Below, one piece after another: positions 35,501 through 47,258 of a DNA stretch of 64,000 bases. Under the pieces are notes generated by a model. The model saw only the letters and a program-made list of their open reading frames with translations, was not told the DNA's origin and ran no database searches. The translations under genes were made by a program, and so were the position numbers. Origin of the DNA: Anisakis pegreffii (lineage: Eukaryota; Nematoda; Chromadorea; Rhabditida; Anisakidae); assembly GCA_035041965.1 (NCBI GenBank), contig JAPYMA010001532.1, forward strand, positions 51,009 to 115,008, written 5' to 3'. Within the stretch, counting starts at the first letter, position 1; every line of letters begins with the position of its first letter.

Positions 35501-38500
35501 TCATTAACTCAAATTCACACTACATGATACTCTATGTTTGTGCATGGCAAATATCATTACATATCGTTAATTTACTTTCGCCATTTAAAATACTATGCAA
35601 TTTGGCTGAAAGGTTCATAAAAACTCAAAATTTTTGCTTCAGTTTCACGCATTTATCTGTCTTTCAGAACTTCATTTTTTATTTTTTGTTTTTTTTTCGG
35701 CCTTTGTGACGATTATCTGATCACATTACACAGGCACTCATATGCAATCCTGCTGAGCGGAACAGGAACGACAGTTGCTAGAAGGAACAGGAAATTTAAC
35801 TTCTGAAAGTATTCAGCGTCAAAAGATAAGGTTTACAAACAGACGTCTAGTTTGTAACTTGTGAGATGTTTTCGATGCGAAGTGCTTTGCAAAAAAAAGT
35901 TGTTTATCGCTTCGTTCATAATTTGGGCTCGAGTTCGTGCTGAAAACAATCCAATTTTTTGTGATCCAAAAAAACAAGAATGTCGAAATTTGATTGAGTG
36001 ATATGAGACGTTTGTCAAGCTTGTTGAATGTACTCGTCTTACATCAAATCCATTTTGATGCATTTTTTACTTTCCAAACGCAAACAAATCAACGTTTTCA
36101 ACATACATACAGTCTCTTTTCATGAGATTAAAAAAAAAGGAAAACAATTAAAACGAGCAGCGGTAACCATTGAGCATGCATGGTTCTCATACAAGTAAGA
36201 ACAATTCAACTAACGATCCGTATTCATTTCATCTCCATTTAAGTGCACCAATTCGCTTTTTTTCGTTTTCCTTAATTTGTTCGAAGATATTTTTGAACTC
36301 ACTGCATTTGCATTCATTTACATTAATTTTGCAGCAAACAAACCACAAGCGTAAACGCTATTCTGTGAAGAATATACGATCTTTTCTCTATGTACGCATG
36401 CAGATTTGTGTTCATTGTTTGAAGTATTACGAGATGAAATCGTTGAAGAATTTGCAAAGCTCCACTTCTCTTAAGCAAATGCCATACGACAATTGAATGT
36501 TTTTGTTGAGTTCGTTTCGACATTTCACAAAAAATGTCGTTCACTCGTACGATCTTTGGCCCTGAAGCGATCTGAAACGATTCAGTGCACACCGTAAACG
36601 ACAATCAGTGAGCAGACAGAAATACTCCGATAATTAAGTTATTTAGTATCCATTATTGCGAAACAACAAATTATGACTGCAAGCAACTTCCATATATTTG
36701 ACAAAGTTTACTTAAAAACTGACAAGCCTCTATCAGTTTGAGTGCAGAGGAAAAAAATTTTTACTCGCTTCTGTTTTCTTTCTTAATTATGCGCTTCAGA
36801 AATGTTTATACTGAATGGATAATGACATACTTTATCAATCAATGAATTATTCATTCGTGTCACGATCTCCGCCTTCCCTCGACATTTCATTTGCGAAACG
36901 TACGTTTGATCTTCGATGGTTGTGCCAGTCAATCTTCATCGTCACCGGTAATCCGCCCTCAGCTAGAGTTCACATAAAGCGGCTTGCATGTAACGCAATT
37001 TATGGAAATAAATCTGACATTGCTTGACATGCTATGGTCGTTGTCCATGTATTGTTGAATGAAAAACTTCTGAAGCAAAATGGCCTCACATCAGAGTCAG
37101 TCAGTTTATAATCTCCCAAGACAAGCTTCCTTCATACGGAATACATTCATAATCATTGGAACTCGTTCGAAAAACTACTTCTAAAACAGCCCTTTAATCC
37201 GTGCATTCGTTTCAGTTGCAAATTTCGTCTGAAATGCGGCATTACAATATCTATTTGATCAATGTCCACAACAGTGAGATGTCACTGTGATTCTTACGAA
37301 AGAAAGCAATTTGTTGGCGTAGTATCGAGTTAATCAGAATGTTTAAGACGTTTGCTATCACACACCAATGCCTGAATCAATATTTGTGTACTGATTAAAA
37401 TACTTTTGTTTTTATCATGTTTATGGAAGTGTTCTCGTAGTTAAGTAGCTCGTCGACTAAAGAATAGCTTAAAGGCATTCGAAGTGCGTGAATGATCCTG
37501 CCAGGACAAACATCTCATAGAACGTTCAGATCACTTCTGATCGCTTTCATAAGTACTGCTTGTTGTTTTTTTGCAATAGTGCATCACTCCAGACTTGAAT
37601 TTGAGCAGTTTCGTGATAAATTCGGTCAGTAATGACCACTCCCCTTCAGCTTCAGTCTTCGAAATGAATTTTCTAATTGCAGCCTCACATATCACCCAAA
37701 CGTTTATTCTGTTTCTGAACTCGTTTATAAAGTACATACAAGTTCACTTTATCGAATAGTTGTAATAATTTCTCGTTTCGCACTAAAAATTTTGCCGCTT
37801 TTCAACGAAATCGTCGAAATCTTCATCATGAGTTTTCTGGTGGAAAAGTTCTCTGCAGTCAGATACTAAGTCGACATGTAGCATTACAACACAATGTGAA
37901 TGCATCACTTCCGTGCAATATCGTGACTTATTGCTAGTTTGTTGTGTCGCAATCATCCATAATTATGCTTTCCATTGCGCTTTTATTTGTTCTTTTTTTC
38001 TACAGCTCGTTGGAACATTCGTGATTTCCATTTCAAACATATTTTCCAAACATTCGAATGATTATTTCCGAAAGATCATGAATGCAGCCAAATTTTGCAT
38101 TTAGTTTTCATTCGTGACGTTTTTAGAATATATTACACCTCCACATATGCCACATCACATATCATGTTTTTTTTCCCCTCACAGATGACATTTTTCCAGC
38201 GAAGGACAGTTTGACATCTCTGAAGCAATCACTTCTAGCTCTGAAAGATGAAATAAGCTCTAATTTCTATTCACTCGAATACATTTCGATGTAACTGCCA
38301 TGAGAGTATCATTTGATCGTTTTATTCATGATCCATAAATCATTTTTAGTGTAACTACGGAGATGACTGTTTCAGATTCTGTATCTTACGGTAAGTAATT
38401 CAAACTTCGTCATCGTTAGTTAACTCTTTCGAACACTAGTTTATACGATAAGAATGAATCAAAATCAAATGGTGAAAAAAAGCATCAAAAGTTTAAATTT

Positions 38501-39624
38501 TCGAGAATATTTTCCTATGCAGTCATTAATGTGCACTCTGTTGCAGCTAATCACTCGTGGTATTCGTTAGCAATAAGATAAATTATCACAATGTCGAAAT
38601 CAACATCGAAAAAGTGGATAATAACAATATCCACTGACATAACATGATTATCGTTAATATGATAGGTAAACGAATGTATCAGTTAATTTTTGTTATTTTA
38701 ACTTTAACACTCATTTATCACACCCGGTATATGTCGAACAAACAACAAGCTTTCATAATGTATAAAAATAAAAGTGCGAAACCATCTTTTATTTAGAACT
38801 CAGCATTTGGTTTTCTGCATTAAATTTTGCAGTATCCATCGAAGAACATTGGTGTACACTTCAAATTTTATCCATTCATGTGGTTTATTTGGCTTGCAAT
38901 GATTCGTGAATGTTGATTCGAGAATGCGCAATGAATTATGACGATGTTTTTCAGCTCAGTGATCATTTTCAATTCATTCAACTTGAATGAATGTGTAACA
39001 TTTATCTTCATTATATCGTCAGATGTGACGCAATGTCAGTGAATAGATCGCTCCCCCTCTTGCTCATACTCTCGTTTGTTCTTGTCGTTCGATTCATTCC
39101 GTTTAAGTCATAATCCTTGAGATATCACATCCGTTGCACTGCTAGCAGCCACGGGATCCGCCCATCTGCCCACCACTCTCGCCACTAGCCAACGAACTTT
39201 TCGCTATTAAGCGCTCTTTCAACATCCTAAATCTTTTACCAGCATCAGATCGCATTCGAATGATTGCTATCTGCGACTGATTGCCTTATGTGACATCCAT
39301 TCGAAATGCACTTCTCGCCAAATATCATTCACACTGAACTTTTGGTTCATTTCTCGAAAGTTTCAATCCATTTCTGGAAGGTTCAGTCGTTTTCAGGTCG
39401 AATTCTGAATTACAAATAGTTGCTACAACCAGTTATTCAGAATTTGACGTTTTCATTCCTTATGATAGGTTTTGTGTGATGTAAAAAAACAGTTGTGTGG
39501 CAGCTGATCTGCGTCTGCAATGTGGCTCGAATATTTTAGATGATTGATGTACGATGATTGTGCCATCCTATACATGTTCGCTTCCTCAATAACTGCTGAG
39601 CACATATCGAATCTGTTATGATAA
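32531..39624. other. Long non-coding stretch, about 7 kb
   Basis: I find no exon, RNA gene or complete mobile element on either strand. The DNA is A+T-rich with many short homopolymer runs. Regulatory DNA cannot be excluded. Confidence 0.4.
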
Positions 39625-39930
39625 ACCCCGAAAATGTCAGCAAGTCGCCCACCTTCACCAGTCAGCAGGTCGTCGAAAGTTTCGGGGGATCACCGATGCT
39701 CGGGACCTCTTATGCCGAATTTAACGGGAGCCGAACCATAAAACTCGATTTCAGCAATCTCCCACTCAGCGTCTTTCAGCAGGTGGCTGAAATTTTCACG
39801 GCATCCTGCAGCGAACCAAAAGATTTTGTTTCAACAGGTCGCCGATTGCCGGAAGTTTGCTCGATTTATTGGGGTTCTCCCGCACCGGACTCACTATTCG
39901 GCTCTCTGTCGTTTCCAACGCCATCTAAAG
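39625..39930. other. GC-richer island of unknown nature (copy B)
   Basis: It has an open + strand frame with no known domain. A degenerate phrase recurs inside it: GTCAGCAGGTCGTCGAAAGT at about 39660, TTCAGCAGGTGGCTGAAATT at about 39775 and TTCAACAGGTCGCCGATTGC at about 39830. This suggests an old internal repeat. It shares words with 32130-32530. Confidence 0.4.
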
Positions 39931-42285
39931 CAGGAGAGAGTTCGAAATTTTCAGTTATGAAATCAATTCAATGACATAACGCAATTCACATGCAGCAGTT
40001 TAAATCGACCCGCTAAAATCTTTTCACTGATTTCAAAAGGCTAACTCATTCGGTATTTGGTGCCATTGGTTGATCGAAAATATTCATTGCTTGACGCTGA
40101 TGTTGACTAATCCTCATCGCAAGTTGATTCCTTCTAATCATTGGATGAGAACTGAGAAACTGCATTTTGAGAAATTGAGTAGTGAGAAAAATTTTTTTGG
40201 AAATTCTTGACAACTGAATCATTATCGAATTGTCTGCATTCCAGTTGTGATAGACTATTCAGTGATCGGATGAAAACTGATCGTTCCTTGAGAAAAACTG
40301 ATCGAATGTACAAACTCAGACCACCTAAAGGATTTCATCTCTTGGTATTTGAAATTACTCCCTCTCTGGAACGAAATATGCAAGACCTTATTGTTCTTTT
40401 TCGTCGAGCAGTTGCTCGAATTCATCTTCAATGATTTAGTTCTTCTTCTAGCAGTCAGTGTTTTTTCAACGGCCATTCAAAATAACAGTCTGAAACCCGA
40501 ACATTTGCGTGAATTCTTCATTTCTACCGTTAAATTCATGTGATTTACCTACTTGCCTATTCTTGCGGAATGAATTTCAATAATTCATTTCAAGCTTTGA
40601 TTGGGTTCAAATTATTTATCAGATTGACCCTTCTTGTGCACTTACAGCTTTAACAGTTTTCTTGAATGCCATTAAGTTTAATGAATGAACATTTTTCTTC
40701 TGACCGTAAGTAAATTAAAGCCAGAAGTTGAAGCTAAGGTTAATCATCAAGTTTACAGAGGCAACTCAATTCAATCACTCCATAGCAACACTTTGAACAC
40801 TTCAAATTAATGCGGTTTAGCTTATACAAAGAATAATTTTATTAACTATGCGTCATTGCCATTAATGACGTCAATAAACTGAGGTCAGAGGCCAGCAAAT
40901 GAAGTCACTTATCCAAATGAACTTCATTTCGACGATAATAACAAACTACTCAATTATATGGTAATAAGAACCATACTTAACTGAATTGACAAAAGTGATT
41001 AATTCAAAAATTAATTGAATGAGTCACGTCGAATGACGCCTACCTTCGTTATAAGAAAGATTTAGATTCAATTTTGATTCATATTTGTAATCGACAGTTA
41101 AGCTTCATGAAACTCCATCAATTAAGTATTTATATTGTTGATTACGTCATTAAGTTTGTTCAATCTTAAGTTATTAAACGTTTTTATTAGCTATTTTATT
41201 AGCCATGCACATAAACACACACTACAGACTTCTTCATTGGGTATGTTCCATTCAATTCGAGCACATGCTTGTGAGTTTGTATTCTGATTTGTCAGTTACT
41301 TTCAACAATGTGCTTGTTTGTGGTCAGTTGTGTGAGCACTCAATGCCGTGTTATCGGAAACTATTGAAACATCAGCATTTATCATTACATCGATGCATTG
41401 CGCAAGCATTTTCGATGTTATTTATTCATGTGGTCTAAACACACTCATTTAGTTGATTACGATGACGTGCCGCAATTCATAAATTGTAACGACATCAGAT
41501 GTTGCATTGCATCTGATCATAATTCAATTTTATGCCCTTTACGTTTTGTGGTTCTTCATCACTGGTTCACTGTCTTTGCTCATATGACAATGATCTTCGT
41601 TAATTATGCTGTACCTTTTGATTGTGAAGTTCTTTGATTCGATCGCAACTTAGAATGTTCGGCCATTGAATGTTGAGCCAATTACCATATCTAGCCGTCT
41701 GCAGAATGACTCATCCAATCCAGTTACTTTTCAATGACATTTCTCGATTTACATTTTGTAAGTGCAATCAGTTCATCGCTGTGATAACTAAACAACTTAA
41801 CTGCTAAAATTAGTGTGTAGCATTTTATAAGACATTTGCTTAAGTATTAATTAATATACATGTATTACATTTGATATTTGTTAATATAAGTTTGTTAATA
41901 TTTGTTAGTTAAGACACATTTGCTAATATAAAAGACACTCAATGTATATGGGACCCATCTGTTTTATCAATTCATCGCTCTAACACTGCAATTCATTTTT
42001 TCGCATTGCAATTTTTGTTTTCAAAGCACTTTCTTCTCGCCATCACTAATGTTTCTTTTTTATTCCAGTGAGCAACTTCGATGATTGTGAATATAAGCTT
42101 ATTAATGAATTCACTTTCGTTGCATTCATTCAATGCTAACAAAAATTTGAGCTGCTCTAATGCTCCGTGCTTTGTTCACGCTTTATCTACGTAGGTGCAT
42201 AGTTTTTTGCCTGGTTTATCTCTTAACGAACGGAGCGCATTAAATCCGAACTAATTAAGACACTACAACATCACTGCCTTTACAG
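39931..42285. other. Non-coding DNA upstream of the globin gene
   Basis: No gene is supported. The final part should contain the globin promoter, but no distinct element is visible. Confidence 0.4.
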
Positions 42286-42286
42286 G
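42278..42286 (+). promoter_or_regulatory. Splice acceptor 35 nt before the globin ATG
   Basis: CCTTTACAG|G precedes the ATG at 42321 by 35 nt. It may join a 5' untranslated exon or, if the organism is a nematode, accept a spliced leader. The sequence alone cannot decide. Confidence 0.4.
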
Positions 42287-42320
42287 AACTCAAATTCTAC
42301 GAAGAGCATTCTACGAAGAG

Positions 42321-45300
42321 ATGGGCAATGATTCATCGAAATACAATCGGACAAAACTGCCAGCATCCACTGATAATAAACCGAATCATCACATCTTTCC
42401 ACCGTCAATCAAAGTTGCGAATTCAATCAGCTGTAGCGATAATCTTCTCAATGCTGGTTAGTTTAGAATGCGCAGTACATTTTGAGTCTCAGTTCAGTTG
42501 TCATTGCTCGCGCTATCGTCATCACAATATTCTTTCAGCGGTTGTTTTTATCGTTCGCCACAATCAAATTTTATTCGATAAGAATAGCTGGGAACTGGAT
42601 GATTACTGAAGGGAAATCGAGTGATTGCTGCAGTTAGAATTATTACTGGCATTATTCATTTGCAACATTCATGAACGGTTTCATCAGGAAATACAATTTC
42701 TGAAATTCAAAATTTCGGATTCTAGGGAAACACACTTACAATTAGTGTGATATTAGTATGATACTTTGCTCGTTTATTCTTCAGAATGAACCCATTGAAT
42801 TTGTGATGCAAATCTTGAATGATAATTCGCTGAGATGATAGCGCTGATTGAACCTCAAAGCAATCGAAATATTTGTTGTGTATTTTGAGGGCACATTAAG
42901 TACACCCACCCTTAGCCTTAGCTGAACGCATTGATCAAAACTTCATTGTAATTCGTAATCGGAATCGCATGTTAAGAGTGAGGAACAAGTGAATTAACGC
43001 GAGATTGCCGTGCGATTATAGAAATTATGACGAATGCGCACATTTTCATGATATGCATTTCAAATAAAGAGATCGTTGATGTATCGCACTTGATGAGACA
43101 TACCCTTCGCAAAGTCCTGAATGAATAATCCCTTATTGTTGAAATTTTCCATGAAATTTATGTTCTTATTGCATAGTTTTGATCCAATATTTTCCTTCGA
43201 ATTGTGCCAAGGCATCTAGCATCGAAAAGTTGAACTTGAAAGATAAAATATATCTGTGAACAACTTTGTTCAGTATTCCTAGCGATGTTATCATTTTTAA
43301 GAAATCAAAGAATACAATCCAAGAAGACGAAATTCCTCGAAGGTGTCGTTAACATTCGACTCAGCCAGAAGTCGATCAGGAAGCACGGGTAGTGGCCGTA
43401 GCAATGGACGCACGAGGCACCCGGTAGCAATCCGTAATCGACAGCTTATTCAGGTGAATAATGATCGCTTAATTTCATTGTGTAGTGAAAAACTTCTGAA
43501 ATATCGATAATTTTCTGTGGCACGCACTCTTATTCATTGAGATTTATGCTGAACTTTTTCCGGTTTGAGATACGATGAATTTACTGGATTTTTCAGTTGG
43601 AAGTTCGTGGAAAATTTTGTTGAAGAATATTTGATATCCTTAGGGATCAGTTTTTTATTCATCAAAAATCGCGCTCTTACAGTTAGACATATTCGTCACT
43701 GGTTACGAAGATGAATGAATTCCTTTTTTCAAAATATTTCTCGATACCCATGTTCAAGATGATTATCTGAGTTTTTAAGGGATGTTTTCAAAGTCCTCAT
43801 GAAATACTGGGCAAGAAGATTATGAAACGCGCTTGTGAGAGACGCTGTGATTTTGGCCAATTTTACGCAAAATTAGATGCCGAACAGAAGGAAACAATCG
43901 AAGAAAATATCAAAACGTTGTTGAAGAAAGCCGTCGCGAACATTGACTTCATCGATGAAGTAATTTTTCTCATGTGATATCTTGAAATTTCGTTGAACTT
44001 TCGAATGCAAGGAGTTCGGAAAATCTCCGAAAAACTCCTTAAAAGGTTGCAAGCTGGAATCGATATGACTTCATCTGAAAGCTTTGATTCGCAGTCAAAT
44101 TTCTGCATTTAATGAGATCGGAAACTAAAAATAAATGCAGGCTAAACGAACCCGAAAGTGCCGTGTGAAAATGATGTATGTATATTTCAGTGCTGTTTAG
44201 AGCCATTGAATTTCCATGACTGACTAGGTTTATGAGCTTTTTATGATCGATTCGCTTCTCATGATCGTAAGAGCTGAGTAGTGATGAATATTCATTGACC
44301 ACCACATCGTATCATTGATGAATAATTTGTTTTCATATAAATGATTTCTAAACATCTGTATTTGCAGGTGCAACGACTCGCTGAAGACTTCGGCGGTAGA
44401 CACGTGCAGTATCGCACTCAAGGATTCAAGCCAGATTTCTTTGCTGCATGTGCAGATGCAACAATAACCGAGTGTGCCTTTCTCGACAATGCCGTCCATC
44501 CCGCTCATCAAACATTGGACGCTTTCTCGACGTTTATCACGATGGTTTGTTCTTTGCATTGCTTGATCGCTCTGTTAGTTTGTTGGTCATATCAAATGTC
44601 ACTCATCTAATAGTTTGTATGCATCGTTCGTCCATTTTCAGTGAATATTCCTCTTTTTTTTTTCATTGATGAGTGATTTTATTGAAGGTATTCTCATCAG
44701 TTCGTGATGGATTCTATGCAGAAATGCGTCGGGTGAGACGAGCCTCGAATAGCTTCAGTACTGGCTCTAATTCATCATCACAACGCAAGAAATTCTCAGT
44801 GGATTTGACCGCTGAAATGTCACCGAGGTAGGTCGCATGATGATGCAACTACACGCCCAGTATACAGTTTCAGTTGTATGTGAATTGTTCAGTGACCAAG
44901 CATTTTGTCAAGCTCTCGTTACATTATAAAGCGTAGTAATTACGTACGCCTTCATCGTGGTGATTTTCCAGATTTGCATTCCACGCTATCGATTTGCAGC
45001 CGAAGAAAAAAGTTTTGTGGCCACTCCAATGATTGCCTATTCAATAATTCCTGTGAGCATCAAGCAGTCACATAATACTGTCCCTGAGCTTTTGCGTTCG
45101 AGCAAAGAAACTCATGAAAAAATTCTAAATGAAGTTCTTACCAAAGTGAAATTTCTGTTGGAATTTTCGCAGAGAATGATGGTATTTAATGTTGCTATAG
45201 CGTATTGCTTCGCAGAAAAACTTCCATTCTTTCCACGAACATTTTACATTAAATAAATTTGCGTTTGAATAGAACCAGAGCAGATAAATGCGATTTCAAA

Positions 45301-46095
45301 ATGGGCAAGAGAAGAACTGAAATACTCCAAAACATTGCTTCCATTGAAATTGGAAACCAACTTTTTCACATTCCATTCACAATTAAATTTCCACATTTTC
45401 GCTCAAATACTGAAGTTTCATTCCACAGGGATACAATTACCACTTGAACACCACTTGTAAAACATCAAAATCAAAATGCTGAACGATTATAAGGATAGAA
45501 AATTCTACGAATGCATGAGAACGAAGTGAGCAAAACAAATTCATGAGGGACGAAATTGAATATGGGGGAATATAAGAGTTTTGCATGGTTGTCCAAATCA
45601 AATTAAACTCTATCGCTTTCTTTGTCTTAACTAAATTTAATCTCATGCAACCGAACGCTTTGCATCTGCAAGTCCCTGTATAGAATTTAGCATTCAGTTG
45701 GGCGGGATGTGACTTTGGAAGGGGGGATTTCCAATTTCAGCTGATGGTTTAATATCACATTTCGGGAGATGAGGACGGCTTGATAGTACCGTTTCCGCAT
45801 TGAACATCATTCAGCAGCTATCAATTTTGAGCGCAAAAGTTGACAGGCTGATTTGGGTTTGCATAGGACGGAGTGCCTGTCTGCGTAATCGTTTCATGAG
45901 CGAGCACATCCCTTTATATTTGAAATATGTGTTCTCCGCTTGTTCAGCAATATTGCCAATTACAGATCGGCCAGTCCAGGAGCAGATTCACACAGTTCAG
46001 ATGAAAGTTATCCAGGAGTGGTTGCGGTGGCTGAAAACAATGTCTTTCTTAAACCTCCTCAACGCGGATCAATTATATCCACAAGATCTGGCTGA
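42321..46095 (+). CDS. Nematode-type globin with long polar extensions
   Basis: Exons 42321-42456, 43302-43453, 43780-43959, 44368-44544, 44688-44827 and 45966-46095 (TGA 46093) join in matching phases (1,0,0,0,2) to about 304 residues. The N-terminus MGNDSSKYN fits N-myristoylation and is followed by about 80 polar, Ser/Arg-rich residues. The globin fold starts at about residue 88 (RQLIQGCFQSPHEILGKKI) and runs to about 240. The proximal F8 histidine is His168 in FGGRHVQYRTQGFKPDFF. The C helix has CDFGQFYAKL. No histidine lies in the E helix region before it, so the distal E7 residue is probably not His. The C-terminal extension is Ser/Arg-rich (NSFSTGSNSSSQRKKFS). Nematode globins of this kind bind heme, and many act in redox or O2 sensing rather than transport. 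Two other in-phase last exons exist. The gene is convergent with the atlastin gene. Confidence 0.8.
44972..45032 (+). CDS. Alternative last exon of the globin gene (1)
   Basis: ATTTTCCAG precedes an exon that accepts the phase-2 donor at 44827 and encodes FAFHAIDLQPKKKVLWPLQ before TGA at 45030. It is closer to exon 5 than the favoured last exon but less like the Ser-rich sequence it would follow. Confidence 0.35.
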
Positions 46096-47252
46096 TGGAA
46101 GCCGTCCTCAAATCGCTATAAATTGGCAGTTGGCTGTTTGTCGACCAAACAGCTGGAAATTTAACAGAATCACCACTCATACGGTCTCTGACACTGTTCA
46201 CTGCTTTGGTGTTCGAAGCAGTTTCGAGCGAACAAAAACGAATCTGTTTCGGTTCTGACTTGTTCTCGAATCGCTCACTGATTATACGAATTCATTAGTT
46301 GAATGATTTTGTGTGCTGAGACAGGCACATTATAATTTATTGTCTGACCTCTCATACTGTAATATATTTTGGATTATATCGAATCATAGAAAAATACTGA
46401 GAATGTGATTTCACCAAAAACATTTCATGTTTTCGTTGAGAAGTTAATCATTTGTTGTATTACGGTAAAAACAAATGGCATTTGCTGTTGTTGTGTGTTC
46501 TCTCTTTTTTGAGATGCTCAGAAATCAGTCAGAAGCAAGCAAGCATAGAAATGCTTTAAGATTTCCGTACTGCTTTCTTGAGGATCATTTCATTTTATTA
46601 TCATCGAAATGTTCTCACAATTTAAATCTCTGAAGAAGTTTACATCGTTTGCAATGAATAATTCAGAATGCTAAACTATTAGTGAATGTATTTTGGATTA
46701 TTCTACTGCTCTTAGTGAGCTATAAAGGAGAATTTTTTCCAATATTGTTCCTCTGAAATGTTGTATATGTTGCCTTCAACACAATTGCTCTAATGGCTGA
46801 TTAAAAGGACATCCTTTAGTGTATTTAAGTATTCTTTTAGAACGCTTATTGTAAACTACTGAATGTGTCTGTAAAATGAAGTATAATTTGCCATGCTTTT
46901 TTAACGATTATTCTGATTGTTGTTCAACATCATTGAATTCAGACCCGTAATGAAACAAATGAATGAAATGGCATCCTGCTGTCTGAGAAGGCGTTATTTG
47001 TCGAACGACGAAGAATTGTCCTGACTCCTTGAAGAAAATTACCAAAAAATAGGCGAAATTGCTCGGACTGAACGAAGTCTAATCGTAAGTCATTTCAGTG
47101 CATTGAGCGTTCGTGATTAAGAGACACATTTAGTTACGGGTTTTAATATATTTTCGATGAATAGTTCAATTTGTGCGATGATTATTATGATGTTACTATT
47201 AGAATACTATTTGTTGTGTTACATATTATCATTGTTGTTCAACTGTACATAC
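46096..47252. other. Convergent intergenic region
   Basis: This separates the 3' ends of the globin (+) and atlastin (-) genes. Apart from the candidate exon at 46943-47024, nothing else is recognised. No clear + strand AATAAA follows 46095 closely. Confidence 0.4.
46943..47024 (+). CDS. Alternative last exon of the globin gene (3), or exon of another gene
   Basis: GAATTCAG precedes a phase-2 exon beginning with A, as in the other two candidates. It encodes PVMKQMNEMASCCLRRR and ends at TGA 47022. The Cys-Cys followed by Arg residues could be a palmitoylation-type tail. Beyond the stop the same frame stays open to a good donor (GTAAGT, 47092), so this could also be a relic of another gene. 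Confidence 0.25.
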
Positions 47253-47258
47253 TTTATT
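47253..47258 (-). terminator. Polyadenylation signal of the atlastin gene
   Basis: AATAAA on the minus strand, overlapping the TAA stop at the end of the tentative last exon. It is the first such signal after the transmembrane exons. Confidence 0.45.

Noticed and set aside
45800..46258. 152-codon + strand open frame overlapping the globin last exon
   Set aside because: It is in a different frame from the phase-compatible, Ser-rich globin exon and shows no family features.
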